NCBI RefSeq assembly: GCF_003412455.1
Contig: NZ_QTJU01000014.1
Coordinates: forward strand, 36,892 to 100,891
Origin: Deminuibacter soli
Lineage (GTDB): Bacteria > Bacteroidota > Bacteroidia > Chitinophagales > Chitinophagaceae
Length of the DNA: 64,000 nt
Direction: 5' to 3'
Both the position numbers and the translations under genes were made by a program. Below the pieces are notes generated by a model. The model was not told the DNA's origin, did no database searches, and saw only the letters and a list, made by a program, of their open reading frames with translations. Below are positions 46,544 through 54,812 of the stretch, one piece after another (the first letter of the stretch is position 1; each line of letters begins with the position of its first letter).

Positions 46544-46689
46544 TCTGTTTTTTTAAGGGTAGCCTTTGCAACAGGGTTCTGTTATGGGCAAAGACATATT
46601 GTAACAATGTTAAATAAGAATGATAACCCTACCAAAAGAATGCATGACAAATTCCTCTAATCCGTCAAATGATAGATAAAATTACCTGA

Positions 46690-47376
46690 TTACAGGTACT
46701 GTTTCAGCATCACCTGCAGCTGTTGCATGCCTTCCGTTGCAGGTGCTTCTATGGGAGTGATCACCACGTTGGTGTGCGGGATTTTTTTATCAACGATAAA
46801 TTTGGGGATGCCTTTGCGTGCATAATGCAGTAAACCGGCAGCAGGATACACGACCAGCGATGTGCCGGCAATAACGAGTATATCGGCGGTAGATGTAATT
46901 TCCGCGGCTTCTTCAATAAGGGGAACAGGTTCTTCGAACCATACAATATGCGGGCGGTACTGTGCGCCATCGGGGGCCAGCTGCCCCAGCGTTATATCTG
47001 TTGTAATACCGGTTACCAGTGTCTCATCGCGTTCGCTGCGCATCTTGAGAATTTCACCATGCAGGTGCAGTATATGTGTGCTGCCTGCACGCTCATGCAG
47101 GTCGTCGATGTTCTGGGTAATGATGTGTACGTCAAAATCCTGTTCCAGGGCAGCAAGGGCCGTGTGCGCTGCATTGGGCTGCGCAGCCAGTACATCACGG
47201 CGGCGGTAGTTGTAAAAATCAAGCACCAGTTGCGGATCTTTACGCCAGGCGCGCGGTGTGGCCACGTCTTCAATGTTATACCCTTCCCACAATCCATCAC
47301 TGTCGCGGAAGGTACGCAAACCGCTCTCAGCGCTGATGCCAGCACCTGTTAATACAACCAGTTTTTTCTTTGCCAT
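46690..47376 (-). CDS. cobB: Sirtuin (NAD-dependent protein deacylase), no zinc cysteines
   Basis: 228 residues. NAD-binding GAGISAESGL (11-20), TQNIDDLHERAG (87-98) and the catalytic His106 in HLHGE are all present. Tyr55 and Arg58 (FYNYRR) match the Tyr/Arg pair that lets SIRT5/CobB-type enzymes remove succinyl or malonyl groups from lysine. The protein has no cysteine at all, so the usual four-Cys zinc site is gone; the segment reads MRSERDETL. It may still fold, as other zinc-less bacterial sirtuins appear to. It lies 46 bases from the EVE gene and 146 bases upstream of the toxin operon. Confidence 0.93.
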   Translation of the reverse strand: MAKKKLVVLTGAGISAESGLRTFRDSDGLWEGYNIEDVATPRAWRKDPQLVLDFYNYRRRDVLAAQPNAAHTALAALEQDFDVHIITQNIDDLHERAGSTHILHLHGEILKMRSERDETLVTGITTDITLGQLAPDGAQYRPHIVWFEEPVPLIEEAAEITSTADILVIAGTSLVVYPAAGLLHYARKGIPKFIVDKKIPHTNVVITPIEAPATEGMQQLQVMLKQYL

Positions 47377-47421
47377 CGGTGAAAGTTTATTGCTGCAACA
47401 GGTGCAGGTACAACAGCTGAT

Positions 47422-47838
47422 TTATTTTGCTTTTTCGCCTGCGAGTTCCATAATAATTTTCCACTCTTCATCCGTTACCGGGCAAACAGATAACCTGCCC
47501 TGGCGTATCAGTGCAAAATTGGCCAGTCTTTCGTCTGCCTTCATCTGCACCAGTGAAACCGGTTTTTTCAGTTTTTTTACGGGCTTTACATCCACTACTA
47601 CCCAGTTAGTGTCATCCGTTGTAGGATCCTGGTAAGCTTCTTTGGCTACCTGTACAATGCCTACTATTTCCATGCCTTCATTGCTGTGATAAAAAAACAG
47701 CTTATCCCCTTTCTTCATAGAACGGAGATTGTTGCGGGCCTGGTAATTGCGCACGCCATCCCAAAAGGTAACGCCGTCTTTCACCATTTGATCCCAACTG
47801 TATTTAAAAGGTTCCGATTTGATAAGCCAGTGTGACAT
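47422..47838 (-). CDS. EVE domain protein
   Basis: 138 residues, all EVE (PUA-like) domain: WLIKSEPFKYSW, TFWDGVRNYQARNNLR, GDKLFFYHS and the VKKPVSL strand. EVE proteins bind modified bases in DNA or RNA; single-domain versions are common and their target is usually unknown. It shares direction with the sirtuin and the Fe-S protein, but the gap upstream (47881-47961) is filled by family F repeats. Confidence 0.93.
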   Translation of the reverse strand: MSHWLIKSEPFKYSWDQMVKDGVTFWDGVRNYQARNNLRSMKKGDKLFFYHSNEGMEIVGIVQVAKEAYQDPTTDDTNWVVVDVKPVKKLKKPVSLVQMKADERLANFALIRQGRLSVCPVTDEEWKIIMELAGEKAK

Positions 47839-47880
47839 GGAGAGATATTGTTATTGGTTAGAATTGTTTGATTGTTTCAG

Positions 47881-47961
47881 GTTTAACGTTTGAAGTTTAA
47901 CGTTAACCTCTTTATAATATATACTGTGAACTTTAAACAGTAAACTTTAAACTTTAAACAG
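47881..47961. repeat. Family F word repeat (AAACTTT 7-mers)
   Basis: GTTTAACGTTTGAAGTTTAACGTTAACC is followed by GAACTTTAAACAGTAAACTTTAAACTTTAAACAG, a 7-bp period in the second half. It fills most of the gap between the EVE and Fe-S genes. Confidence 0.65.
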
Positions 47962-47965
47962 TTCC

Positions 47966-48685
47966 TTACCACCCATTGGCAAGCACCTCGGCCAGGTGAA
48001 GCACTTTCAGGTTGCTGCCTTTGTGTTTGATGTAGCCATCGAGGTGCATCAGGCAGCTCATGTCTGTGCTAATGAGGTATTGCGCGTCTGTGGCGGCGGC
48101 ATTGGTAATTTTCTGATCGGCCATGGCAATGCTGATGGGTTCAAACTTAACGGCAAATGTACCGCCAAAGCCGCAGCAGGTTTCCACGTCGTTCATTTCT
48201 ACCAGTTCAAGTCCTTTTACTTTTTGCAGCAACCTGCGCGGCTCCTGTTTGATTTTGCATTCACGCAGGGCAGCACAGCTGTCATGGTAGGTGGCTTTGC
48301 CATCCAGTCTTGCACCAAGGTCGTCAACACCCAGTACATTGATTAAAAAATCAGACAACTCGTACGTACGCTCACCCAGTGTTTTCACTTCGTTGTGCAT
48401 AGAGGAGTTGTTGAACAGCTGCGGGTAATAATTGCGCACAAACCCGGTACAGCTGGCGCTGGGTGCCACTATATAATCGGCTCCACTGAAGTCTTTCACA
48501 AATTTGGTGCACACTTCTTTGGCTTCATTCCTGAAGCCTGCATTATATGCCGGCTGACCGCAACAGGTTTGGTTGGTATTGTACTGCACTGTACACCCCG
48601 CCTTCTCCAATACTTTAACCATATTGAATGCGACCGACGGGTACAGCTGATCTATAAAACAGGGAATAAATAATTGAACATTCAT
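47966..48685 (-). CDS. LutA/YkgE-type Fe-S oxidoreductase subunit
   Basis: 239 residues from the ATG at 48685. The frame extends to 48799, but that part is only repeat sequence. Two cysteine-rich CCG domains are seen (TCCGQPAYNAGF near residue 43 and TCCGFGGTFAV near 168), the hallmark of LutA, GlpC and heterodisulfide reductase-like subunits. LutA works with LutB and LutC in lactate oxidation; neither is in this window. Family C repeat runs right up to the start codon, so the promoter must lie in or beyond the repeat. Confidence 0.9.
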   Translation of the reverse strand: MNVQLFIPCFIDQLYPSVAFNMVKVLEKAGCTVQYNTNQTCCGQPAYNAGFRNEAKEVCTKFVKDFSGADYIVAPSASCTGFVRNYYPQLFNNSSMHNEVKTLGERTYELSDFLINVLGVDDLGARLDGKATYHDSCAALRECKIKQEPRRLLQKVKGLELVEMNDVETCCGFGGTFAVKFEPISIAMADQKITNAAATDAQYLISTDMSCLMHLDGYIKHKGSNLKVLHLAEVLANGW

Positions 48686-48687
48686 GA

Positions 48688-48849
48688 TAGTGAGTGGTGA
48701 GTGGTGAGTAGTGAGTGGTAAGTAAGCACAACGCACGGGTGAGTAGTGTCCATAGGACTCCTTTGGAGAATAGTCAATAGTGAATGAATACATAGCCATC
48801 AGGCCATTCTTTTCATTAGCACATTTTCAAATTTTCAAATTCCCAAATT
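48688..48849. repeat. Composite C-spacer-A element plus family G words
   Basis: GTGAGTGGTGAGTGGTGAGTAGTGAGTGG (family C, 48688-48724) starts 3 bases from the LutA start codon. Then GGGTGAGTAGTG, the spacer TCCATAGGACTCCTTTGGAG (about 48750-48769) and AATAGTCAATAGTGAATGAAT (family A). Next comes ATTTTCAAATTTTCAAATTCCCAAATT (family G, 8-bp period). A matching A-spacer-C element in reverse orientation lies at 62518-62600. Confidence 0.7.
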
Positions 48850-48853
48850 GTTC

Positions 48854-49342
48854 CTACTTGCCTCCTCTCAGCTTCCTGGTGAGCTCAATCATTTTCGCTG
48901 CGGTAACGGCTGCTTCTTCGCCTTTGTGACCGTGTTTGCCACCTACGCGCTCCAATGCCTGCTGTTCGTTTTCTACGGTTAATACACCGAATATAACGGG
49001 TGTATCCAGCGTGAGGTTCAGTGACACTACGCCGTCTGTTACGGCTTTACATACATAGTCAAAATGCGGGGTATCGCCACGTATTACCGTGCCGAATGCA
49101 ATGAATGCATCCGCAGCAGGCTGTTCGCTTTCTGCATAGGTTTTAATGGCAAACGGTATTTCAAAAGCACCCGGAACGGTAATGGTTTTGAATTTGATAC
49201 CCTGTGCCTTGAATATCTTTTTTGCGCCAGCTTCCAGCTTGTTGATGATCGCTGCGTTCCACTCGGTTTTCACCATAACTACAAAGGCATCCTTCAACTG
49301 AGGGATGCCTTCGTTTAATGCCGTATTTCCTTTTGTTGCCAT
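48854..49342 (-). CDS. ribH: 6,7-dimethyl-8-ribityllumazine synthase
   Basis: 162 residues, normal size. It condenses the ribityl pyrimidine with dihydroxybutanone phosphate in riboflavin synthesis. Visible sites: FVVMVKTEWN (substrate pocket), VPGAFEIPFA, and the catalytic GDTPHFDYV. The ATG overlaps the TPR gene's stop by one base (TAATG), so it is translationally coupled. No other rib gene is near. Confidence 0.97.
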   Translation of the reverse strand: MATKGNTALNEGIPQLKDAFVVMVKTEWNAAIINKLEAGAKKIFKAQGIKFKTITVPGAFEIPFAIKTYAESEQPAADAFIAFGTVIRGDTPHFDYVCKAVTDGVVSLNLTLDTPVIFGVLTVENEQQALERVGGKHGHKGEEAAVTAAKMIELTRKLRGGK

Positions 49343-50034
49343 TATTTTACGCTAAAGTCGTTTTTTTCGATGCTCAGGCGGTAAATGTATTTATCTGCCT
49401 GGAAACCTTTATCTGTTCTTGGAAATTTCTCTTTCAACTGTTTGTACAATTTCAGCGCTTCTTCGTTTTTGCCAGACAGCTCGGTCAGCAAGGCTGCCCT
49501 GAACAGGTATTCAGATGAATTGGTTTCATCTTTTTCAAAAGTAGAAGCAGCTTTGGTGTAGTACTCAATTGCTTCTGTTTTTTTATCCTGCTCGCTGTAA
49601 GCATCACCCAAACAGCCGTAGGCCATCATCTGTACCTGTTTGGCGTCTGTGCTGAAATCTTTCAGAAATTTAATGGCATTGGCATAATCGCCCAGGTGCA
49701 GATAGCTTACACCGGCATAATATTTAGCCAGGTTACCGATTTTAGTACCGCCATAGTTTTGTGCAACATACAAAAAGCCTTTGCTGGATCCGTCTCCGTT
49801 CAGGGCTTTCTGCAGCGAATCGGCTGCAAAATATTCCTGGGCTTTGTATATGGCTTCACCGGCTTTTTCTTCTTTCGGTTTCACTACCAGGTTCTGGTAA
49901 CCGAAATAGCCGCCTACTACTACTATTGCAGCAACTGCAATCGAAACAACAGGCTTTTGATATTTGTGCCAGAAACTCTGCGCTTTAACCAGCGCTTCAT
50001 TTACTTCAACTTCCTGCACTTGTTTATCAGACAT
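49342..50034 (-). CDS. Membrane-anchored TPR protein (YfgM-like)
   Basis: 230 residues: a short acidic cytosolic N-terminus, one membrane helix (about 29-50, VVSIAVAAIVVVGGYFGYQ), then four to five TPR units (KIGNLAKYYAGVSYLHLGDY, QMMAYGCLGDAYSEQ, SSEYLFRAALLTELSG). The layout resembles YfgM, an inner-membrane chaperone partner of the Sec/BAM path. It is between pdhA and ribH on the same strand. Confidence 0.85.
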   Translation of the reverse strand: MSDKQVQEVEVNEALVKAQSFWHKYQKPVVSIAVAAIVVVGGYFGYQNLVVKPKEEKAGEAIYKAQEYFAADSLQKALNGDGSSKGFLYVAQNYGGTKIGNLAKYYAGVSYLHLGDYANAIKFLKDFSTDAKQVQMMAYGCLGDAYSEQDKKTEAIEYYTKAASTFEKDETNSSEYLFRAALLTELSGKNEEALKLYKQLKEKFPRTDKGFQADKYIYRLSIEKNDFSVK

Positions 50035-50079
50035 AAAATTTACAGTATGTTTTTATAAGAGATGATAAGGTTACTCCGC

Positions 50080-51075
50080 TTAGTCAACAATAAACGGATA
50101 GTTCTGGTCTACATACACATCTTTCAGCAATTCGTTGTCATCCGGCCATGGGCTTTCTTCAGCGAATTTAACGCTTTCTTCCACTACGGCGTTAATGCGT
50201 GCGTCAATCGCAGCGATTTCTTCCTTGGTAGCGAATTTGTTGTCAAGAATGGTTTGTAATACCACCTGGATAGGATCTTTGCCTTTGTACTCTTCCACTT
50301 CTTCTTTGGTACGGTATTTCTGGGGATCAGAAACTGAGTGGCCTTTGTAGCGGTAAGTCTTCATTTCCAGCAAAGTAGGGCCGCCTTTTTCACGCGCACG
50401 TTTTACCGCACGGGCAACCGCATTGTGACAGGCCTCAGGGCTCATGCCGTCTACTTTATCAGCAGGCATTTCATAAGCATCGGCCAGTTTATAAATATCC
50501 ACCACGTTTGAAGTACGTTCAATTGAAGTACCCATTGCGTAGTTGTTGTTCTCACAAATAAATACAACCGGCAGCTTCCACAGCATGGCCAGGTTAAACG
50601 CTTCGTGCAGCAAACCCTGGCGGGCAGCACCGTCACCGAAGAAACACAGCACCACATTGTCTGTACCGCGGTACTGCTCAGCAAAAGCCAAACCTGCACC
50701 TGTACCAATCTGCGCACCTACAATGCCGTGTCCGCCGTAGAAATAATGCTCTTTACTGAAAAAGTGCATACTGCCACCCTTGCCTTTCGCACAACCGGTC
50801 GCTTTTCCATACAGTTCGGCCATACCAGCATTGGCAGAAATACCTTTCGCCAAACCCAGACCATGGTCACGGTAACCCGTAATAAATGGGTCTTCCTGGC
50901 GTGTTGCAGTCATACAACCTGCTGCAATGGCTTCCTGACCGATGTAAGCGTGGAAAAAACCGCGAATTTTACCGGCCATTTTATACATTTCCTCTGCCTT
51001 TAACTCGAACTGGCGAATCAGCTGCATGAGCTCGTACCAGTATAAATATGTCTCTTTTGAAAACTTGGTAGCCAC
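50080..51075 (-). CDS. pdhA: Pyruvate dehydrogenase E1 component, alpha subunit (GTG start)
   Basis: 331 residues. It catalyses the thiamine diphosphate-dependent decarboxylation of pyruvate. The TPP motif begins GDGAARQG and ends ENNNYAMG. The phosphorylation-loop-like YRYKGHSVSDP and the entry motif GQEAIAAG are also present. The start is a GTG at 51075; the first residues (MATKFSKETYLYWYELM) match Bacteroidota homologues, and no ATG fits. The beta subunit is not adjacent, which is common in this phylum. Confidence 0.95.
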   Translation of the reverse strand: MATKFSKETYLYWYELMQLIRQFELKAEEMYKMAGKIRGFFHAYIGQEAIAAGCMTATRQEDPFITGYRDHGLGLAKGISANAGMAELYGKATGCAKGKGGSMHFFSKEHYFYGGHGIVGAQIGTGAGLAFAEQYRGTDNVVLCFFGDGAARQGLLHEAFNLAMLWKLPVVFICENNNYAMGTSIERTSNVVDIYKLADAYEMPADKVDGMSPEACHNAVARAVKRAREKGGPTLLEMKTYRYKGHSVSDPQKYRTKEEVEEYKGKDPIQVVLQTILDNKFATKEEIAAIDARINAVVEESVKFAEESPWPDDNELLKDVYVDQNYPFIVD

Positions 51076-51094
51076 GGTATTAAAATTTGAGGGG

Positions 51095-51102
51095 CAAATA
51101 TA
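51095..51102 (-). promoter_or_regulatory. Possible -7 element for pdhA
   Basis: On the minus strand TATATTTG matches TAnnTTTG and lies about 20 bases before the GTG, giving a leader of only some 10-15 bases. No clear TTG is seen upstream. Confidence 0.4.
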
Positions 51103-51182
51103 GGGGTTAATGGTTAAAAATATCCTGTTTGTGAATTTTATCCCCGCCCCTGTTTGGCTGTTTAGGGCTAACTTGCAGCTTT

Positions 51183-52265
51183 ATGTTGTATCTGCCGCAC
51201 ATAACCGTTACACAGTACAGGAATTATTTATACCAGCAGTTTCAGTTTCCCAACCGGGTCACCGGTATCAGCGGCCCCAACGGCAGCGGCAAAACCAACC
51301 TGCTCGACGCTATTTACTACCTCTGTTTCACCCGCAGCTATTTTTCCAGGCCCGACAGCCAGAGCGTGCACCACGGCATGCAGGGACTGCGTATTGAAGG
51401 CCTGTTCGAGAAAAACGGCGAAACCGCGAAACTGGTTTGCATACTGCGCGAGAACAACAAGAAAGAATTTTACCTGAACGATAGCGAGTACAAAAAATTC
51501 TCCTCGCACATTGGCCGCTATCCTTGTGTAATGATTGCGCCCGACGACACCGAGCTCATTACCGGCGGCAGTGAAGAACGCCGTAAAATGATCGATACCC
51601 TGCTGGCCCAGCTCTCTGCCGGCTACCTGCAGCAACTGATCGATTATAACAAAATATTACAGCAACGCAACGGATTGCTGAAAGCAGCAGCCGAGCACCG
51701 CCGCCTCGACGAGGCCCTGCTCGATATTCTCGACGAACAGCTGTACGCTAAAGGCCAGGACATTTACGCAGAACGGAGAAAATTCGCCGCTGAGTTTATC
51801 CCGCTTGTGGAGGCGCAATACCAATCCATTGCAGGCAGCAACGATGGTGTAACCCTCAATTACGACAGCCAATTGAATAACCAGTCATTCGCCAGCCTGC
51901 TGCAGCAAAACCGCCAGCGCGACCTGTACCTGCAGCGTACCGGTGCCGGTATTCACAAAGACGACCTGGTGATGAAAATGGGCGAACAGCCATTTAAATC
52001 CATTGCCTCGCAGGGCCAGCGCAAAAGCCTGCTGTTTGCCCTGAAGCTGGGCGAATTTATTACCCTGAAACAGCACAACGGCTTTGCCCCCCTGCTGCTG
52101 CTCGATGATGTATTCGAAAAACTCGACGCCCAACGCATGCACAACCTCCTGCACAAAGTATGTACAGAAGAACAGGGCCAGGTATTTATTACCGACACGC
52201 ATCATGACCGACTGCATATCGCGCTCGAACAACTCGCCGTACCATTCGGGATCATCGAGCTGTGA
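51183..52265 (+). CDS. recF: DNA replication and repair protein RecF
   Basis: 360 residues, normal length. An SMC-like ATPase that loads RecA at gaps through RecO and RecR. Walker A is GPNGSGKTN (about 30-38), the ABC signature region lies near SQGQRKSLLFALKL, and Walker B is LLLLDDVFEKLD. It starts HITVTQYRNY as usual. Divergent from pdhA. Its stop codon is followed at once by families D1 and D2. Confidence 0.96.
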   Translation: MLYLPHITVTQYRNYLYQQFQFPNRVTGISGPNGSGKTNLLDAIYYLCFTRSYFSRPDSQSVHHGMQGLRIEGLFEKNGETAKLVCILRENNKKEFYLNDSEYKKFSSHIGRYPCVMIAPDDTELITGGSEERRKMIDTLLAQLSAGYLQQLIDYNKILQQRNGLLKAAAEHRRLDEALLDILDEQLYAKGQDIYAERRKFAAEFIPLVEAQYQSIAGSNDGVTLNYDSQLNNQSFASLLQQNRQRDLYLQRTGAGIHKDDLVMKMGEQPFKSIASQGQRKSLLFALKLGEFITLKQHNGFAPLLLLDDVFEKLDAQRMHNLLHKVCTEEQGQVFITDTHHDRLHIALEQLAVPFGIIEL

Positions 52266-52266
52266 A

Positions 52267-52345
52267 GAAGGTTCAATCTGTTGGATGGTTCAATTGTTTG
52301 GATGGTTCAATTGTTCAAAAAGTTCAATTGTTCAATAGTTCAATT
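52267..52345. repeat. Family D1 word repeat (GGTTCAATTGTT)
   Basis: GGTTCAATCTGTTGGATGGTTCAATTGTTTGGATGGTTCAATTGTTCAAAAAGTTCAATTGTTCAATAGTTCAATT, unit 8-16 bases. Relatives at 10937-10965 and 53568-53612. It starts one base after the recF stop. Confidence 0.75.
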
Positions 52346-52354
52346 AGGCACCAA

Positions 52355-52459
52355 ATGGAACATTGGAACTCTGGAACATTGGAACTTTGGAACTCTGGAA
52401 CATTGGAACTCTGAAACTTTGAAACTCTGGAACTTTGAAACATTGAAACTCTGAAACAT
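52355..52459. repeat. Family D2: 8-bp tandem array TGGAACWY, about 13 units
   Basis: Units TGGAACAT, TGGAACTC, TGGAACTT and TGAAACTC/TT/AT follow without a break, 13 in a row. The final units provide the TTG of the promoter at 52443. Confidence 0.85.
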
Positions 52460-52472
52460 CTGACTATCTTTG
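52443..52472 (+). promoter_or_regulatory. Promoter of the DUF721 gene, partly made of repeat sequence
   Basis: TTG (52443-52445), 19 bases, TATCTTTG (52465-52472): an exact match to the Bacteroidota consensus. The ATG is only 4 bases after it, so the mRNA should be leaderless or nearly so. The TTG belongs to the 8-bp array. Confidence 0.6.
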
Positions 52473-52476
52473 TTCC

Positions 52477-52758
52477 ATGTCTGAACTTACCATCGGCGAA
52501 GCCATCAAAAAATTCCTCAACAAAAGCCAGCTGAAGAACGGTATCCGTGCCCTGCAGATAGAAGAATTATGGGAGCAGATTATGGGTAAAACCATTGCCA
52601 AGTACACGGAGAAAGTACAGATTGTAAACCACACCCTGTTTATCAAAACAAATGTAGGCCCACTGAAGCAGGAGCTGATGTACCAGAAGAAGAAGATTAT
52701 AGAAAGGGTAAATGAAGTAATGGGCGAACAAATGGTTCGCGAAGTGGTGATACAGTAA
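52477..52758 (+). CDS. DUF721 (DciA-like) protein
   Basis: 93 residues. The region KTIAKYTEKVQIVNHTLFIKT, followed by the basic LKQELMYQKKKIIERVNEV, is the DUF721 domain. DUF721 includes DciA, the helicase operator that replaces DnaC/DnaI in many bacteria by loading DnaB. It is commonly found close to recF, as here (211 bases). Small size is normal for the phylum. Confidence 0.85.
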   Translation: MSELTIGEAIKKFLNKSQLKNGIRALQIEELWEQIMGKTIAKYTEKVQIVNHTLFIKTNVGPLKQELMYQKKKIIERVNEVMGEQMVREVVIQ

Positions 52759-52841
52759 CCGCTGTTCTGTTTATATGATTATCCCTACGGCACTGCGCCG
52801 CATATTTCACCCGGAATTTTTATTGCAAGCAAATGAACTGC

Positions 52842-53306
52842 TTAATACAGTGCGTCCCTGCTCATGCTTTCTGATGCAGACCTGCTGAGTATGGTTTCTT
52901 CCATAAAGGGCATTAACTCCTTGTCGCGCATGGCTTCGCGCATCAGGTCGTTGAAGGTAATCATGCCTGAGAAAGCAAAGTCTTCAAACACGGGAAGGTA
53001 GCGGGTTTTATACAGGTTCATCATCAAAATCGCATGTCCTGCGGTATCCAGCTCAGATACAAATGGCAAATCGGCTGTCATCACCTCGTGCAGCAAGGTA
53101 TTGTGCGAATGCCTGTTGCGCAGAATTACCTTACGGGTGTAATCACTTTCGGTAAACACGCCGGCATATTTGCCGCAACGCATCACCACTACAAACTGGG
53201 TATTCAAACACTGCATCAATCCAAGGGCTTCGAGCACGGTAGCGCTTGCCTCCATGGTATTTGACAACGGCCCCTTTGCCGCAAGAATAGCGGAGATAGT
53301 ACGCAT
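52842..53306 (-). CDS. CBS-domain pair protein
   Basis: 154 residues, two CBS modules: residues 13-68 (TVLEALGLM, FVVVMRCGKYAGVFTESDYTRKV) and 75-125 (VMTADLPFV, GHAILMMNLYKTRYLPVFEDFAFSGMITFNDLM). CBS pairs bind adenine nucleotides as energy sensors. There is no catalytic domain, and it stands alone. The C-terminus is Ser-rich and probably disordered. Confidence 0.9.
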   Translation of the reverse strand: MRTISAILAAKGPLSNTMEASATVLEALGLMQCLNTQFVVVMRCGKYAGVFTESDYTRKVILRNRHSHNTLLHEVMTADLPFVSELDTAGHAILMMNLYKTRYLPVFEDFAFSGMITFNDLMREAMRDKELMPFMEETILSRSASESMSRDALY

Positions 53307-53724
53307 ACAATTGATTTTAAATGATCAGGAAGAAATACCGGGCGTAGGGATTGAAGCATGTACGTTGTTAGGATCCTATCAACAGGCAATTTTTTATGCA
53401 ATCGGGAACGGAGTGAGATTAAAGTTAAACATTAAACAGCGATAAAAATGCACAACTGCATTATTAAATTTTCGCTAAAACGCAACAGCAGCAAGGGAGA
53501 GAGGGAATAATTTGAAAGTGTGCTGATTTGAAAATTTGAAAATGAAAGAACCAATGTTTGAACCGAATCAATGGTTGGATGGCTTAATGGTTTTATGGTT
53601 CAATGGCTTAAGCTGCGAGCTTGTTTGGCCAAAGTCACCTGCGGCGAAAGTGCAGCATTAATACCCGCTAAGATAGTCTCGATGTGTCGATGTCTCGATT
53701 CTCGATGTATTTTCCTCTCACGAT
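53307..53724. other. Repeat-rich intergenic region between the CBS gene and the permease gene
   Basis: A 418-base gap. Family G (ATTTGAAAGTGTGCTGATTTGAAAATTTGAAAATG, 53512-53548), family D (GGTTGGATGGCTTAATGGTTTTATGGTTCAATGGC, 53572-53607), a CCCGCTAAGATAG word as in family B, family E (53673-53709) and CTCTCACGATTTACGA follow one another. The last word runs into the permease stop codon. No gene is seen. Confidence 0.6.
53673..53709. repeat. Family E element
   Basis: ATAGTCTCGATGTGTCGATGTCTCGATTCTCGATG, preceded by TTAATACCCGCTAAG. A close copy in the other orientation is at 62451-62486, also next to a TTAGCGAGTATTA word; a looser one is at 11055-11085. Confidence 0.65.
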
Positions 53725-54771
53725 TTACGACATTCTTATCCTCGGGTCTACCAGGCCGTAGAGCAGATCGGCGAGAATGTTTACGACGATGAAACAGCTC
53801 GCGGTGATCAGCACGCTGCCCATTACTACGGGGAAATCGAGCTTTTCCAGGGCGTCTACAGTTACGCGACCGATGCCGTTCCAGCCAAATATGTATTCAA
53901 CAAAAAAAGCGCCTGCCAGCAGCTCGGCAAACCAGCCGGTAACTGCAGTAATCACGGGGTTTAAGGCATTGCGCAGGGCATGACCGAAGATCACCTGCCG
54001 CCTGTTTAATCCCTTGGCATAGGCAGTGCGGATATAATCCTGGTTCAGCACATCCAGCATGGCGCTGCGCGTAAGTTGCACAATAACGGCCAGCGGGCGT
54101 ATGCCCAGTGTTATGGCAGGCAGGATAAGATTTTTCAGCTGCAGTGTGCTGCCGTTAAAAGCGTCTACACCAAACAGGCTGCCGGTCATATGCAGGCCGG
54201 TATAATTGCTCAGCACAAACCCGAAAATATACGCCAGCAGGATGCCCATAAAAAACGAAGGCACCGATATGCCCAGCACGCTGGAAAACACTGCGCTGGT
54301 ATCCAGCCAGGTATCGCGTTTTACCGCTGCCAGCGTACCCAGTAAAATACCCAGCACGGTAGCGATAAGCATAGCGGTGAGCGCGAGCACAAAAGTGGCC
54401 GGAAGGGCCTGCAGCAATACTTCAGATACATTGCGTTTGCTCTGGTACGAGCGGCGCAGGTACGGCAGTTTAATACCCAGTTTGGTTTCACCGCCAATAA
54501 AAAAGCCCTTCAGCTGTTTTTGCTGTATTTCTTCGCGTGTATGCACGCCCACAGGCGATACATCGTTCATGTACAGTACAAACTGCTTCCATTTGGGCTG
54601 ATCCAGCGCCAGCTCCCGGCGAATGTTGCGCATGGTGGCACTGTCGCCTGTTTGGCCCAGCACCAGCCGTGCCGGATCGCCAAAACCCTGGAACAGGAAA
54701 AACACCAGCATCACTACGCCCGCCAGTACCAGCAGTCCATATAAAAGTTTGCGTGTAATAAAACGAAGCAT
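53725..54771 (-). CDS. Peptide/nickel-type ABC transporter permease (DppB family)
   Basis: 348 residues, six membrane helices, with the long periplasmic loop after helix 1 typical of DppB/OppB. The EAA-like cytosolic loop is RTAYAKGLNRRQVIFGHALRNALNPV (about 238-263). It ends with the usual YGLVDPRIR. DppC, the ATPases and the binding protein are not in this window, so it may be an orphan or have distant partners. It follows the DoxX/MauE-like gene by 41 bases. Confidence 0.92.
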   Translation of the reverse strand: MLRFITRKLLYGLLVLAGVVMLVFFLFQGFGDPARLVLGQTGDSATMRNIRRELALDQPKWKQFVLYMNDVSPVGVHTREEIQQKQLKGFFIGGETKLGIKLPYLRRSYQSKRNVSEVLLQALPATFVLALTAMLIATVLGILLGTLAAVKRDTWLDTSAVFSSVLGISVPSFFMGILLAYIFGFVLSNYTGLHMTGSLFGVDAFNGSTLQLKNLILPAITLGIRPLAVIVQLTRSAMLDVLNQDYIRTAYAKGLNRRQVIFGHALRNALNPVITAVTGWFAELLAGAFFVEYIFGWNGIGRVTVDALEKLDFPVVMGSVLITASCFIVVNILADLLYGLVDPRIRMS

Positions 54772-54812
54772 AGTGTGGTATTAAATAAGCAGTGAATCAA
54801 TGAGCGGTTAAA

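Noticed and set aside
46544..46689. Promoter of the toxin operon
   Set aside because: TGTCTTTG on the minus strand is one base off the -7 consensus but has no TTG at the right distance; too weak to annotate.
47966..48799. Longer start of the LutA-type gene at 48799
   Set aside because: The extra 38 codons are the family A/C repeat; homologues start at NVQLFIPC, so 48685 is used.
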